Positions 10,491 through 21,660 of a DNA stretch of 64,000 nucleotides are shown one piece after another; position 1 is the first letter of the stretch; each line of letters opens with the position of its first letter. A model generated the notes under the pieces. It was not told the DNA's origin. It was given only the letters and a program-made list of their open reading frames with translations, and did no database searches. The translations under genes and the position numbers were made by a program. Origin of the DNA: Lineus longissimus (lineage: Eukaryota > Nemertea > Pilidiophora > Heteronemertea > Lineidae); the NCBI RefSeq assembly GCF_910592395.1, contig NC_088311.1, positions 13,644,501 through 13,708,500 of the forward strand, given 5' to 3'.

Positions 10491-11854
10491 ATCAAAAAAC
10501 CCATCTGCGAAGATTTTAGAATTTTCAGGGAGAACTGTTTAGGGGAGCAAAAAAACTTATTCCCAATTTATTTTCTTGAATTGAACTCCATCAAGAATTG
10601 AAATACTTATTTAAAAAAAAAGGATTTCCGAAACATTCACAGACTTCCCCCCCCCCCCCCGTAACTCGCGAGCAGCATTTGAATTTGCCCCATAATTCAT
10701 TTTGCATCGATCTTGGTTGCCATAGCTGCGGGATTAGTCCCACTTAATGCTTTTTATATACATCCGCACTGGAACTACAGTTCGTCAATGTTGGGCGGGT
10801 GTTGGTGCCGTTGCTCAACCCACGTTCTGTTCAATGATTTAAATATATAATTTAGTCATAAAATTCAGGCTTAGCTCCATGGGCATTCTCAAACTTGTCA
10901 AAGGAATGCATGGAGAAAGCACAGAAATCAAAGAAAATGTGAAGTTTCAAATGTACAGGAAAGCACTTACAAAAATTACGTATTGTTTTGTGGTGATACT
11001 CGCAAATCCAGGTTGAATTCCTACCTACACTTACGATCATATGATAACCTGATCTCTTTTGCCAAGTGTGCAGCGCTATCTCATAGTTTTATCCCACAAA
11101 TAAAGTGCAGTGAAGTTCTGTAAATCCACTGAACGGTTCAAATAATTATGTCTGATCAAAATTTGTCATTCACCAGCACAAATGGAATTGAGCAACAAGA
11201 TTGCCGCTTTCCACAAGAATTTTAACCTGTGTGACTGACTGTGATCGGTGCAGAGCCTGATAGGGAGTGTTTTGCTTGGTGACAAAAAAAGCAAATTGAT
11301 GAATCTGTCCCAAACATAATTTATTGATCATTTCTGAAGACGATACACTGTGATCCTCTCTATATCTTACAATAGCCTAAAAATTGAATAACAATCAAAA
11401 GCGCTTAAAAAATTGCAATACTGGTATTGTGGTATAACAAGAAAGTGAAGGCGCTATCCCAGTCCGCCTGGGGGTAACATTGCAATTTAATTTTGTGGCC
11501 AAGGAGAAGTTATATCGAAATGTTGCCTGTCAAGTGACAGGTGTAAGCCAATGAGATTCACGGATTTTGACCTGAGGTATGATATACAGTATTGTACCAT
11601 CTTAAAGCACACTCATGGAGCCGCATTTGGTGAACTAATTCATTAAAATAGTAGTCAAGTGAGATTAGAACTGAACACCACGCAATATCGTTCTCATTTT
11701 CAGCAACACTTTTTTAATTACGGCCATCTTCTCTCGCTGCGGCCCTGTAGAGTATGATGTTTGTATATAGATGTATTTCAATTTCCCAATGTAAATCAGC
11801 ACTTAAGATATGAGAGGCAGTTGAAGTACATGCATTTAGCTAAGTTAATAAATA
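10491..11854. other. No gene recognised
   Basis: This stretch contains a C run near 10647 and a perfect short palindrome CCTGTCAAGTGACAGG (about 11526-11541). No coding pattern or repeat ends were seen otherwise. Confidence 0.5.
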
Positions 11855-12655
11855 GTAGCACGCAGTATAAATTCAGTTGTTGGTGTTAAAGAGTAAGCTT
11901 CGCCAAAAAACTAATTACTCAATGGGGCTACAATCAGAGCGACTGTTTAAAAGTGTATTTGATTATGACATAAATCTTTGGTAATCACTTCAAGCCAGCA
12001 GATAGTTAATTGGGTCAGAAGAAATCCATTCAATATCTATTGTATACGAAAAATTATTGGCTGAGAAATGACTTAGTAATTTTTACTTAAGATTATTAAT
12101 AGTAAGATATATCTTAGAAAGACTCCTCCTGCCAATAAATTAGCAATTAAAATCTTGGTAAGATTATTCTTATAGATAGATAGATAGATAGATAGATAGA
12201 ATTAGCATTTCTATAGCGCCCCATATCACTGTCGCAATGTTCTGTGGCGCTCCCCACCTAGTTTGAATCACACCCCGAAATAGTCTCGAAATAGAAATGA
12301 CTTTAGAGAACTTTTGAATGTGGCCAATGAGGTCTCTTGTCGCAGTGTGGCGTCCAAAGTGTTCCACATTTGGGGAGCAAGAATCTCGAATGCTCTCCCA
12401 CCAAACGTTTTGAGTCTATATAAGTTCCTTGTAAGAAAAAACTTGACAGATATAAATTGGTAATTTTATCACTAAGAAAAAAATTACAAATTTTTGTTCT
12501 AATTTTTCTCTTACATCTAATTACTAAGATTTATCAGAGAAATGAATTATTAAAAACTTAACTGCTGAGATTTTTCTTGCTAAATTATTTCCAATAAATA
12601 GCTAATTTAATTAGTAATTTATTTACAATTCAATTGGTAAGATTTAGGTCCTGGG
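11855..12655 (+). mobile_element. AT-rich repeat family E, copy 1
   Basis: The left part (CACGCAGTATAAATTCAGTT, GTTGGTGTTAAAGAGTAAG) matches the reverse complement of about 29313-29350. The remainder is a field of TTAGTAAT/ACTAAGA-type words able to pair with each other, ending TTTAGGTCCTGGG. Similar fields lie at 28914-29160 (opposite strand) and 58190-58695, which ends TTCAGGTCCTGGG. This is a dispersed, highly AT-rich, self-complementary element; its class is unknown. A LINE remnant sits inside it. Confidence 0.55.
12170..12430 (-). pseudogene. LINE (CR1/L2-like) 3' end with TCTA microsatellite tail
   Basis: Read on the minus strand, about 12405-12290 encodes TFGGRAFEILAPQMWNTL and LATFKSSLKSFLF. 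This is the same conserved C-terminal LINE signature as at 10116-10490 (GxRAF-AP-WN-L, FKxxLKxFLF), but clearly a different family. The 3' untranslated part ends GGGGCGCTATAGAAATGC and runs into a (TCTA)n tail (12172-12200 as TAGA units on the + strand). A GGCGCTATAnAAATGC end followed by a simple repeat is typical of L2/CR1-like LINEs. The copy is 5' truncated and inserted in repeat family E. Confidence 0.8.
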
Positions 12656-12681
12656 ATGAGCTATACTGGTCATACATTTTT

Positions 12682-14752
12682 AGCTCAGCTGACAAAGTCA
12701 GCGAAGCTGGTAATATTACTAAGGGAATGGTGTCCGTCCTTCCTGCCATCCTGCCATCCTTCCATGTCAATTTTGGGCATTTTGTAACCGTAAGACCTCA
12801 GCACTTTGTTGACGCTGCTAAATTAGGAGTAGCCCAAGGGGAACTCAGAAACCAAAAATCAGCGCAATCCGACCTACATTCGGCGAATGAGGTCATCGGG
12901 AAGTTTGAACTTCTTTCCTTTATACCTCGGGCCACAGAGGAAATATTGTTTTCAAATCTGGCCGAATATTTTTTAATAATTTTTCATTTTGACTTGTAGT
13001 GGAATTAGTTTAGTTTTCACCGCCAGTTGGCGCTACAGGCACATTTGACAGATTTTTTGACGATTCAAAAGCCCGGGTTATGACGTATAGTTGCGCAGTT
13101 GTATTCTGCGCATTGAATTGGCCAGGGAACCAGACTAATATTTCAGCATACCCACTGTGACCAGTGTAAAGATGGAAGATTGATTTTGCAACAAGTAACC
13201 AATTTTGTGCTAAAAAGTAGTCAAGTAGGCGATATTATCACTAGTTCCTTTCAGTGGGTAGTCATAAGGTCTTAAGGGAATACTTTCAGAAATTAGTTCT
13301 TGAAAATTTGGTCACAATTCTGTGAAAACGATATCGGAAGTGCACGCTCTGTTCGCGATGTATTTTGAAGTGGAGAATTCCCACAGTATGTGCAGTGAAT
13401 TGGCATGATTCTGTTTGCATATTAGTTTTTAGTACTACGATTCTTACATGAGTAAAAAGTAGACGTTTTAAGCAACACAATAATGTTACTCCCATAAAAA
13501 TTGATTGCAAATTGACGGAGCTGCGGCATTCTGTTCGGCAATTGTCAGCGCTGATAAAATACATTGCTAATGCATGCCAAATGGCACACTTCAAAAAGCG
13601 TTCATTGGACAACGTAGGGAATCACCAGAAATGACGTCATCGCTGGTCTAAATCTTCTATATAATAATATTAGAAGGGGGACGAATAAAGTCACACTTAG
13701 AGGCGTTGGATCGCCTTGAAATTTTGCATGAATGGTGGTGACACCTTACCCTGATGCAACGTCTTGGTTTTATTCAAAAATTTACTTCAGCGGAGCAGAA
13801 ATGAGGGATTTTTAATCGGACACTGTCAATTCTCCTTACCACTCACAGAAGCCAAGCCATTGCTGTTAAGTTATGCAGGGGCTTAATCAATTACCTGCAC
13901 TCCCTGTGGGGTGAATAACATTACCTTTTGAACAGCTGGCTGTAGGGGGATGATTGGAACAGCCGGTATACCTGCTGACCTGCTGAACCCAGATAAATGT
14001 TATTTTCAATCCACGATTGCAGGTCACCTGATTTTCGAGATTTCGCGGGAAATTGTAAACAAACGCATGTGTGCAGTTCAAATGTAAACAAAAATGTATT
14101 TTTGGTACTTTTGGTTGCTGGACTTGGGTTTTCCCGCAGTTTGGAGCTGGGGTCAAATTGGTGGTCTATTGTTTATTGGTGCTGTTTTAGTCAGAGGTAG
14201 CCCTTGATTATGAAGGGATTTTCAAATATGAAACGACCCTTTGTATTGTAAATTCCAATCACCTGCAGGACAGGTCAATTTCTCTCAATAAAATTACTTT
14301 TGTTGACTCCTGTAATCTCTACCTTATCAAAAAAAAGACAGTGGTGTTCGTCCCAAACTGGTCATTTCTATTTATTTTGACCTCTGTTAAATCAGGGTAC
14401 CTCTCAATTACAGACAGCATTTTGTGTCCTTGTGCTGTACAACCCAGCCTGGACATACCACAGTTGTCCATGGAGAAGTCTCATCCTCTCTGACACTTCT
14501 TTTCTGTAAAGCTACCGATACAACATACTGAACTAGGGATATCTTCCGTTGCCTCCTGTAATATTTACATACCATGGCTGATTAGTTCAATCATATTTCA
14601 TCCAGCTGGCAGCTCTGCATTGGAAATCTTAGTGGTATAACGTGTTCTCTTGACCTTCAAACAGTAGTATAAAGCTGATATTTACTACTTTACACCCTCA
14701 GTCCTATGTTATTAGGTCATCCAGCTGAGCGCCAGGCCCTTGGGCCTCTAGT
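12682..14752 (+). mobile_element. Helentron-like element family B, copy next to elp3 exon
   Basis: The left end is TTTTT then AGCTCAGCTGACAAAGTCAG. The right end is CAGCTGAGCGCC then the hairpin AGGCCC-TT-GGGCCT (14734-14747) and CTAGTT. AGCTCAGCT and AGCTGAGC are inverted but sit at unequal distances from the ends, and a 3' hairpin is present; both are described for Helentron-type elements. Other copies are at 22088-28182 and 38618-43410, with a partial copy at 60986-62745. No Rep/helicase gene is seen. The element ends only 51 bp before an elp3 exon. Confidence 0.7.
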
Positions 14753-14803
14753 TCTGATACTTTGCACCCCCACCTGCTTGCATGATTTTATCCATCTTTG
14801 CAG

Positions 14804-14876
14804 GAATTCTTTGACAATCCAGCTTTCAGACCTGATGGACTTAAGGTCTACCCCACACTTGTTATTAGAGGAACAG
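14804..14876 (+). CDS. elp3: elp3 internal exon (first of three in window)
   Basis: Exon of Elongator complex protein 3, the radical-SAM plus acetyltransferase-fold subunit that builds cm5-type modifications on wobble uridine of tRNA. The 73-bp exon encodes [20 protein letters not shown] followed by RGTG, an almost invariant stretch late in the radical-SAM half of ELP3. A TTTGCAG acceptor precedes it and a GTGAGT donor follows. The first base of a Gly codon is left at the end (phase 1) and is completed by the next exon at 17237. The frame has no lesion. The polypyrimidine region is directly preceded by the family B element. Orthology was recognised from the peptide; the identification is secure. 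Confidence 0.96.
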
Positions 14877-14980
14877 GTGAGTAGGCACTGTGTTTAGAAA
14901 GCTGATCTATTAGTTATAGACAGACAGGACTGTTTTGCACTCGTCCGTGCATGTGTCGGGCCGTCTGTCCGTTGATCTCG

Positions 14981-16080
14981 TTTCCGGAGCATATATCCGT
15001 AACCATAAATGCTGGCCATTTCATCTCTAGGTGGTTTGAAGGTCTTATGGTACCATTGTGCCTTTTGGCATTTTTGACGGTTTTCGACCTACACTTGGCC
15101 CCAGGGGGCGCTTCATGCAAAAAACTACTTTTGGCTATATCTCATGAATTATGCTAGCTAGAATCATGATATTTTTACTGAGGACAGTACTCATGAGACT
15201 ACATCACATAATACCCGGGTTTTTGATTTGACCTACTTTTCAAGGTCACAGGGGTCAAGTAGCGTAAATTGACCATCAGTGGTTTCCGGAACATATATCC
15301 GTAACCATAAATGCTGGGCATTTCATCTCTGGGTGGTTTGAAGGTCTTATGGTACCATTGTGCCTTTTGGCAGTTTTGACGGTTTTCGACCTACACTTGG
15401 CCCCAGGGGGCGCTTCATGCAAGAAACTACTTTTGGCTATATCTCATGAATTATGCTAGCTAGAATCATGATATTTTTACTGAGGACAGTACTCATGAGA
15501 CTACATCACATAATACCCGGGTTTTTGATTTGACCTACTTTTCAAGGTCACAAGGGTCAAGTAGCGTAAATTGACCATCAGTGGTTTCCGGAACATATAT
15601 CCGTAACCATAAATGCTGGGCATTTCATCTCTGGGTGGTTTGAAGGTCTTATGGTACCATTGTGCGTTTTGGCAGTTTCGACGGTTTTCGACCTACACTT
15701 GGCCCCAGGGGGCGCTTTATGCAAAAAACTACTTTTGGCTATATCTCATGAATTATGCTAGCTTAAATCATGATATTTTTGCTCAGGACAGTACTTATGA
15801 GACTACATCGCATAATTCCCGGGTTTTTGATTTGACCTAATTTTCAAGTCACTGCGGTCAAATAGCATAAATTGACCATCAGTGGTTTCCGGAGCATATA
15901 TCCGTAACCATAAATGCTAGGCATTTCATCTCTGGGTGGTTTGAAGGTCTTATGGTACCATTGTGCGTTTTGGCAGTTTCGACGGTTTTCAACCTACCCT
16001 TGGTCCCAGGGGGCGCTTCATGCGAAAAACTACTTTCGGCTATATCTCTGGAATTATGCCAGCTAAAATCATGATTTTTT
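14981..16080 (+). repeat. Tandem array, 302-bp unit, four copies
   Basis: TTTCCGGAGCATATATCCGT or a close variant begins units at 14981, 15283, 15585 and 15886 (spacings 302, 302, 301). Each unit contains CCAGGGGGCGCTTCATGCAA, a TACCCGGGTTTTTGATTTGA-type motif and AAGGTCACAGGGGTCAAG-type half-site pairs. The units are very similar to each other, suggesting recent expansion or conversion. The array lies in the elp3 intron 14877-17236 and resembles in design the modules of families A and C. Confidence 0.93.
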
Positions 16081-16640
16081 TTGGTATGTGCGTTGGGGAT
16101 GACTAGAGGAAGGTTCCTTTTGAAAACCAGCTCGTTCTGATTGTCAATATGCTCACAGGGCGGCGTGCTTGAAATCGGTTTCCGTCAATTTCGAGGAGAA
16201 CCGTCTGATTAAATTCATTTTTGGTATGTACGTTGAGGGTGACTAGAGCGAGGCTCCATTCGAAAACGGGCGCGTTCCGATCATCAATATGGCCACTATG
16301 GCCGCTTGCTTGAAATCGGTTTCCGTCAATTTCGAGGCGAACCGTTTGTCCGATCAAATTCATTTTTGGTATGTACGTTGGGGGTGACTAGAGCGAGGTT
16401 CCTTTCGAAAACAGGCTCGTTCTGATTCTCAATATGGTCACCAGGGCAACGTGCTTGAAATCGGTTTCCGTCAATTTCGAGGAGAACGGCTTGGAGGATG
16501 GAATCAATTTTTAGTGAGTGTAGGCCTAATGCAGTTTTGTAAGGGGAAGGTTCCTTTCGAAAATCAGCGCGATTCGATATTCAATATGGCCGCCACGCTC
16601 ACATCCTCAAAATAGGTTTCCACAATTTTAATTTCCATAT
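16081..16640 (+). repeat. Second tandem array, about 140-145-bp unit
   Basis: TTGGTATGTGCGTTGG-type starts occur at 16081, 16221 and 16366, with a more divergent fourth unit after 16505. Each unit carries GAGCGAGG(C/T)TCC-type sequence, AAATCGGTTTCCGTCAATTT and CGAGGAGAACCG. It directly abuts the 302-bp array. About 16710-16730, GCTCGCTTTGCGATGC can form a hairpin before ATTTTTG, possibly the 3' end of one element containing both arrays. Confidence 0.85.
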
Positions 16641-17236
16641 GCAAACTATCCACTCCACTAAGCCAACTTCACCATTATCTCACCTTCAACCTTAATAGGC
16701 TGAGGGGTTATGCTCGCTTTGCGATGCTATTTTTGTAAGTGCGGACCGCCTTCTAAGTTTTTGAGGCGGTAAAATTTGAATCGAAGGGCTGAATGCTGAA
16801 TATTGAAACAACTACGGTAGCGTTTTTGCCCGTAAGATAGCTTTTATTTTTAATGACAACTAGATCTTTATCATCCCCACGTTTTGAATTATGTATCCAA
16901 TCTTTTGCAAGAGAAGTTCAAATTTTTCAAGTTGTTTTTGTTGGCAATTTTCATGTTGAAATTTCGCTGTTTACATTTTTTGGTTCGTCAACCATTTTGT
17001 ATGTCATGTGACCTTGAGCTTTTTCATGGGTTAGTTCAGTACCTGGCAAATGGCAATTGGCTTGGTGATGTGCGAAAAGTATATCCAGCTATTAAACAGT
17101 ACCTAAGTTTCAGTGGCCTAGGGTCTACCCAATCCAATTGTGAACCTGAGGCCGATAGGCTTGTCAAATGCATTATTATCATTGTTATTATGTTGTGCAT
17201 GTAAATGTATGATTCAATTCTCTATTACTTGAACAG

Positions 17237-17357
17237 GTCTTTATGAATTATGGAAAACTGGCCGATATAAGAGTTATCCTCCATGCACTTTGGTCGATCT
17301 GGTGGCACGGATACTGGCCTTGGTCCCCCCATGGACTAGAGTCTACAGAGTACAGAG
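17237..17357 (+). CDS. elp3: elp3 internal exon (second in window)
   Basis: This 121-bp exon completes a split Gly codon and then encodes [20 protein letters not shown] and [19 protein letters not shown], the conserved ELP3 linker between the radical-SAM core and the acetyltransferase domain. It is preceded by a TTACTTGAACAG acceptor and followed by GTAGGT. It ends with two bases of an Arg codon (phase 2), completed by the G that opens the exon at 63313. No frameshift or stop is present. ELP3 works as the catalytic part of the six-subunit Elongator on tRNA. The following intron is about 46 kb, so the next exon is found only near the end of the window. Confidence 0.97.
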
Positions 17358-18148
17358 GTAGGTCCAATGACTAGTCACTCTAGATTCAAATGTCCGCTAC
17401 TCGTAGTGAAAATTTTTGTGTATTATTTGATCTGTCACCACTCCCACACTCCTCATATTTTATATCATTTAACCACATTGCTCTATGCAACACAGTGAAA
17501 TTTCATGCTTTGTCCCCATGAACGTAATATATATAGGATTTGAGAGGACACTCTTGGCCTTGCTAGGACGTTGTTCCCCCAATAATAACCATTTGCTAGG
17601 TGGCAAAAGTGTATTCTATGAATTGTCCTTATCATAAGTGGCTGGAGCACCCAGGCAAGGTTTTGACTTAACTAGACATTTTGAAATCAAACAGTATCAT
17701 GACTGTTTTGTAACAAAAATTGTGCAGGGCAAGGTTTCAGAATTACTTTTAAATGAGGATGAACGACATATTGTGAAGGAGCCGCTTTGTGCCCGCATTG
17801 TATGGTTAAACATTGTAACCAAGTATCAGTGCACTGTCTGTGTGCAGTATTGCATCGCTTCACGGCCACAACATTCTCAGTAAAATGCATAATGAAATGC
17901 TAGAGTGCTATGCCCATCGGGGAAAACCAGTTTGTTTCTGTGTTGAAGACAATGTTTGCCCATATTTGGAAGGGATTCTTCCGGAAGATAATTTATGTGA
18001 GTAAGGTGTGCAAAGACACTTCGATTTTCTCTTTAAACTACAGTTCAGAACTAAAGCTATGGAAACTTGTAGGAGGCATGTATTTGTACTCTATTATTAG
18101 GTTGATGTTAATTATATAAGTATTTTCCATTTTCCTGTCTTCATACTT
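17358..18148. other. Start of the 46-kb elp3 intron, no element recognised
   Basis: This is intronic sequence with no repeat ends or coding motifs that I could identify. The open frame at 17638-17883 has no recognisable domain. Confidence 0.5.
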
Positions 18149-18988
18149 TTAACCCTTTTACCTCTAACCGCGGTCATACGCACCATCATACACACTCGGC
18201 AATCACATGCTTATTGGATAGATACGTGAGCTTGAGTTTTTGACAAGAGATTGCGATAGTATCAGCCTGGACAATTTTTCAAGGGTGAAGTTTGTAAAAG
18301 GGGCTCTGGGCAATTGGGGCTGGTTTTTGGCTCACTCTGGGGAGTCTATACCAAGCCCCATTGTCTGCCGTCGTCGTCTGTATCTTGTTTCAAAAACAGT
18401 GGCACATTTCTTAACTGCTAGTGTAATGAACTTGAAATTTGGTACACATGACACCCTTTGTCATGTAACCTCTGACACTAAATTTCGGTCCGTTCTGATT
18501 CTTGACTTGGCCACCAGGAGGCCGAAACTGAAAAAGGTAAAAAGTGCAATATCTTGCTTATTAGTGACTTTTTTTCGATGATATTTATATTGTAGGTACT
18601 CCAAGCAACGATACATCACATGTCATACCAACTTTGGTTTGACCTATATACTATACATGTAGCATCTTTCTTAACAAGGATGAGTTCCTAACCACCAAAT
18701 ATCTTTATGGAGAGCACAATGCCCCTTGGCCATTTCATTCCTGTTAATAATACTCTTATCTTTCAGATTATGCTTGAAAAAAAGCACTGACACATTTTTA
18801 TTTTTTCTGGAATTTTTTCAGAGATGTCAAGGGACCTCACTAAAAATTTGTGAAAAATTGAGAATGCAAGATGAGATGAAAATCATTATCATTTTCAATG
18901 CAGAAAATTCATATCTATCCTGCAATGCAATGGGATGATCGTTTTTGTGAAATTGTGCCCTCACAGGCTTTAGTAGTGAAAGGGTTAA
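18149..18988. mobile_element. piggyBac-like element (family 5) containing a family A insertion
   Basis: TTAA at 18149-18152 and 18985-18988 flank the ends CCCTTTTACCTCTAA and, read inward from the right, CCCTTTCACTACTAA. They agree at 12 of 15 positions. The body is 832 bp, of which about half is a nested family A element (18329-18739). No transposase segment was recognised in the rest. Confidence 0.7.
18329..18739 (+). mobile_element. Helentron-like element family A, short copy
   Basis: Begins after a T run with GGCTCACTCTGGGGAGTCTAT and a CGTCGTC stretch, contains one module (CTAGTGTAATGAACTTGAAA, GGCCACCAGGAGGCCGAAAC) and ends GAGCACAATGCCCCTTGGCC then ATTTCATT. The full 3' hairpin of the family (AATGGCC-CT-GGCCATT) is imperfect here. 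Confidence 0.65.
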
Positions 18989-19044
18989 CAGTGGTTTTGT
19001 TGATCATATTTGCGGCTGTTCACCGTATCACGTCCCTGTTGACT

Positions 19045-19150
19045 TTTAAATTGTTACGTCACGTCATCTGATGTACTTCCGTCCTGATTGGCCGAAACAC
19101 AGGTGACGTCCAGTTTGTTTGTAATTGGCACGTGCACAACGTGTGGGGAG
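19045..19150. promoter_or_regulatory. Cluster of promoter-type motifs, possible relic
   Basis: Within about 100 bp lie TTACGTCACGTCA (CRE-like), ACTTCCGT (ETS-like), GATTGGCC (inverted CCAAT), GGTGACGTCC and CACGTGCAC (E-box-like). Such a cluster resembles a TATA-less promoter. No coding sequence starts nearby, and it lies just right of a piggyBac-like element inside the elp3 intron, so it may be a transposon or enhancer relic. Confidence 0.2.
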
Positions 19151-19317
19151 AAGAAGTTTGATCGCCAGAGATGCAGGATCGTATCAGGGCAGTTTATTGA
19201 ACAAAGTTATTATTTCATACATTTGTGTTTATTAGGTTATTCTACATTTTAGAGGAATCCTATTAGCGGTCTGACTCACAGTAAAGAATTGGTCTGATAC
19301 GACAATAATGTCTCTAT

Positions 19318-19780
19318 CTAACATCAGTAGTCTCATTACATCGCATTACTTCTCTATTTACCGGTGGTGTTTTCAGGACATTGCTTTCTCTATTTACTGA
19401 CAATTTTCTCACAACATTGCTTAACTTCTCTATTTAATGGCCGCATCATTATTACATAATGTCTATTTACTTGCAACATTCTCATTACATTGTCGAAATA
19501 TTTAATCGTTACATTGCTAAACCTCTCTATTTCCCGGCAATATTTTCACACCATGGCTTACTTGGCTATTTGCTGGCATTATTCTCAAGCCTTGCTGAAC
19601 TTCTCTATATAATGTTCTCATAATATTGGTAAACCTTGCTTTTTACTGGAAACCTTCTTATGACACTGCTGAACTTCTCTTTATACTGGCAATAATTTAA
19701 AGCCTTTCTAAACCACTCTATCTACTGGCAACGTTCATATAACACAACTAGATCTCTTTATTCACTGGGAACATTATCAT
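19318..19780 (+). repeat. Degenerate minisatellite, about 45-60-bp unit
   Basis: About nine diverged copies of a unit built from CATTGCTAAACTTCTCTATT and TACTGGCAACATTCTCATAA. The units differ by substitutions and small indels, so this is an old array. The stretch from here to 20488 shows no gene. Confidence 0.7.
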
Positions 19781-19799
19781 GACATATAACAGGCATCTC

Positions 19800-20488
19800 A
19801 ATCAGCCGTTCAAGTAGCAATGGTCTTTGGGTCAAGAAAAGATTGTCCATAGTGTAGCGGTTAAGGGCTTTATGTATTTTGTCACCGTAAACGTCGCAAC
19901 ACTGAACTCGAGCCCAAAGACTAAACCAACTAAGATATATATTTACATTAGTTATTATCCACGTCACTCTAACTTCTTATCTACAACCGACCCTGAAACT
20001 ATACAAAATAAGGTGCACAACAAAGTATCAACAAGAGTTGATACAGAAGAATCTTACCATACTATAAGGTCAAGGTGAAGTCAACTAATTGTGATATAAA
20101 ATGCTCTGGCGCTTTTCAAGAGAGTGTCTTGTTTAGCTACAGAGTGTGGAGGATGGTTTTCTAGATCTGCCAGGACTTACTTGACACATCTTAACATCAT
20201 CATTTATACGTAATTAAACACACCCCTAATGGGTAAATAGCCTAGCCCAAATATCAGGCTCTGAGCCAACTAGCACTCAGTAATTAAAGAAACAACAATC
20301 AGCACACAGCTGATTTAATACACGATTACCAGACAGGGCCTAGGGTAGGGGCCTAGTAACCAGCTGCTAATCAGGAAGGGGTCAAACAGCTTAAGAGATA
20401 AAGATTATGAAACAATGGAAAGGAGCAATTAAGAAGGAAGGTGTTGAAACTTATAACGGTTAATGATCCTGGGTGTCTGGGTTCACCA
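19800..20488. other. No gene recognised
   Basis: Intronic sequence; no motif or repeat end was identified apart from general AT-richness. Confidence 0.45.
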
Positions 20489-21386
20489 GGGGCGACCAAA
20501 TCGAAACTCCGATAGTGTGGCCGACGATAGTGGCCTTAACAATGCTTATCAACTGATAGTATACCGGCACTAATAAAGTGGCCGAATCCATACGCTGTTA
20601 GCACATCGGTAGTCTATGCCACTGGTAGGCTTTTGGTAACGATTTTACCACGTACGGTAGGCCCTTTCCTTGGAACAAGGTTGGTCTATAAATATCCATC
20701 ACCACGAGATCTATTTCAATTCCTTTGTAAGTTGTGGAACTAGGAAAATATGAGGGCACGGATTGCGTGTCATTCCATGGTATAGTGCTGAAACGTTCAC
20801 CCGTTCTGCCCAGTTTGTGACAGTCTGCGCCATGGACAAGCCTAAACGAAATCGTGCTGTTGATTATTCGGAGGCCGAAAAACGTATTATTTTGAGGCTG
20901 TTTAGCCGTAATAATGCAAAGTTTGCGGCCAAACAGTCGGCCAAAATAACGCAGAGGAATAAAGACGCTATATATGCCGATATCCTTCAGCAAGTTAATG
21001 CTGTAGGTGTCTCTACAAGAAATCTCAGTAGCATAAAAGATAAGTGGCAGGGCCTAAAACGGGAAGTAAAACAAAAACTAGCCCGCATTTTATACCCGGT
21101 GGTAATGTCTCTCAACGACATCCATCGCCACATCGCCTTCAACACGCCACATGTTGCTTAGAAATGATCTGCATACTACTAATAGTGCGCTAAAGGCGCC
21201 TATAGTGAAACGGCTTACCGGCGCCTATCTGTGACGTCATTGGTAGCCTTACAAAGTTTCTATTCGGTCTTTCTAACAACGCCAGTGGCTACCAGAGTTT
21301 CGATTCGGGGAAAGTGCCTATTGGCATTTGGCCTGTAACTTCGATAGGCATTGATAACGCTATCGGAGTTACGATTCGGTCGGCCC
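20489..21386 (+). mobile_element. Harbinger-like element with Myb-like gene, transposase missing
   Basis: Inverted ends of 29 bp: 20489-20517 (GGGGCGACCAAATCG then AAACTCCGATAGTG) and the reverse complement of 21358-21386 (GGGCCGACCGAATCG then TAACTCCGATAGCG), with about five mismatches. The 898-bp body holds one intact gene for a Myb/SANT-like protein. PIF/Harbinger elements normally carry such a gene next to a DDE transposase gene, which is absent here. A 3-bp target duplication is not obvious at these ends, so the superfamily call rests on the gene. Confidence 0.6.
20832..21161 (+). CDS. Myb/SANT-like DNA-binding protein (Harbinger type)
   Basis: An intact 109-codon frame starts at ATG 20832, in a good initiation context (GCGCCATGG). 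Residues about 5-85 form a Myb/SANT-like three-helix domain: a basic start (KPKRNRAVDYSEAEKRIIL), a middle helix (AIYADILQQVNAVGV) and the recognition helix with SSIKDKWQGLKREVKQKL. This layout, including VNAVGV-x-R and the single W of KDKWQGL, is that of the Harbinger Myb-like protein and its domesticated relative NAIF1. In Harbinger transposons the protein escorts the transposase to the nucleus and to the element ends. Here the tail after residue 85 is short and unlike the family, so it is probably truncated. The frame could extend upstream to 20763, but that would only add unlikely residues. Confidence 0.7.
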   Translation: MDKPKRNRAVDYSEAEKRIILRLFSRNNAKFAAKQSAKITQRNKDAIYADILQQVNAVGVSTRNLSSIKDKWQGLKREVKQKLARILYPVVMSLNDIHRHIAFNTPHVA

Positions 21387-21556
21387 AGGGCTATAGAGAA
21401 ACACAGAAATAATAATTGTAGATAAAGTAAGCAATTCCTAATATTGTCACAATAGTACTCAATATTGGGTAATATGAAGCACAAGTAGTACAATGTAAAA
21501 TCCATGATGAAAAGCATTGTGTCACATGGAGTTGGGTACTGTGAGAATGGGTATCC

Positions 21557-21660
21557 AGTAAAATAGGTACAGGTAAAATAGGTACGGTGAAATAGGTACA
21601 GGTAAAATAGGTACGGGTAAAATAGGTACACAAAAAAGAGAAACTAGGTAAAATAGGTAC
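21557..21660 (+). repeat. GGTAAAATAGGTAC array, left arm (six units)
   Basis: Five adjacent units of 14-16 bp (one GTGAAATAGGTAC variant), then a spacer of about 18 bp, then a sixth unit ending 21660. It is in inverted orientation to the array at 28507-28674. Confidence 0.9.
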
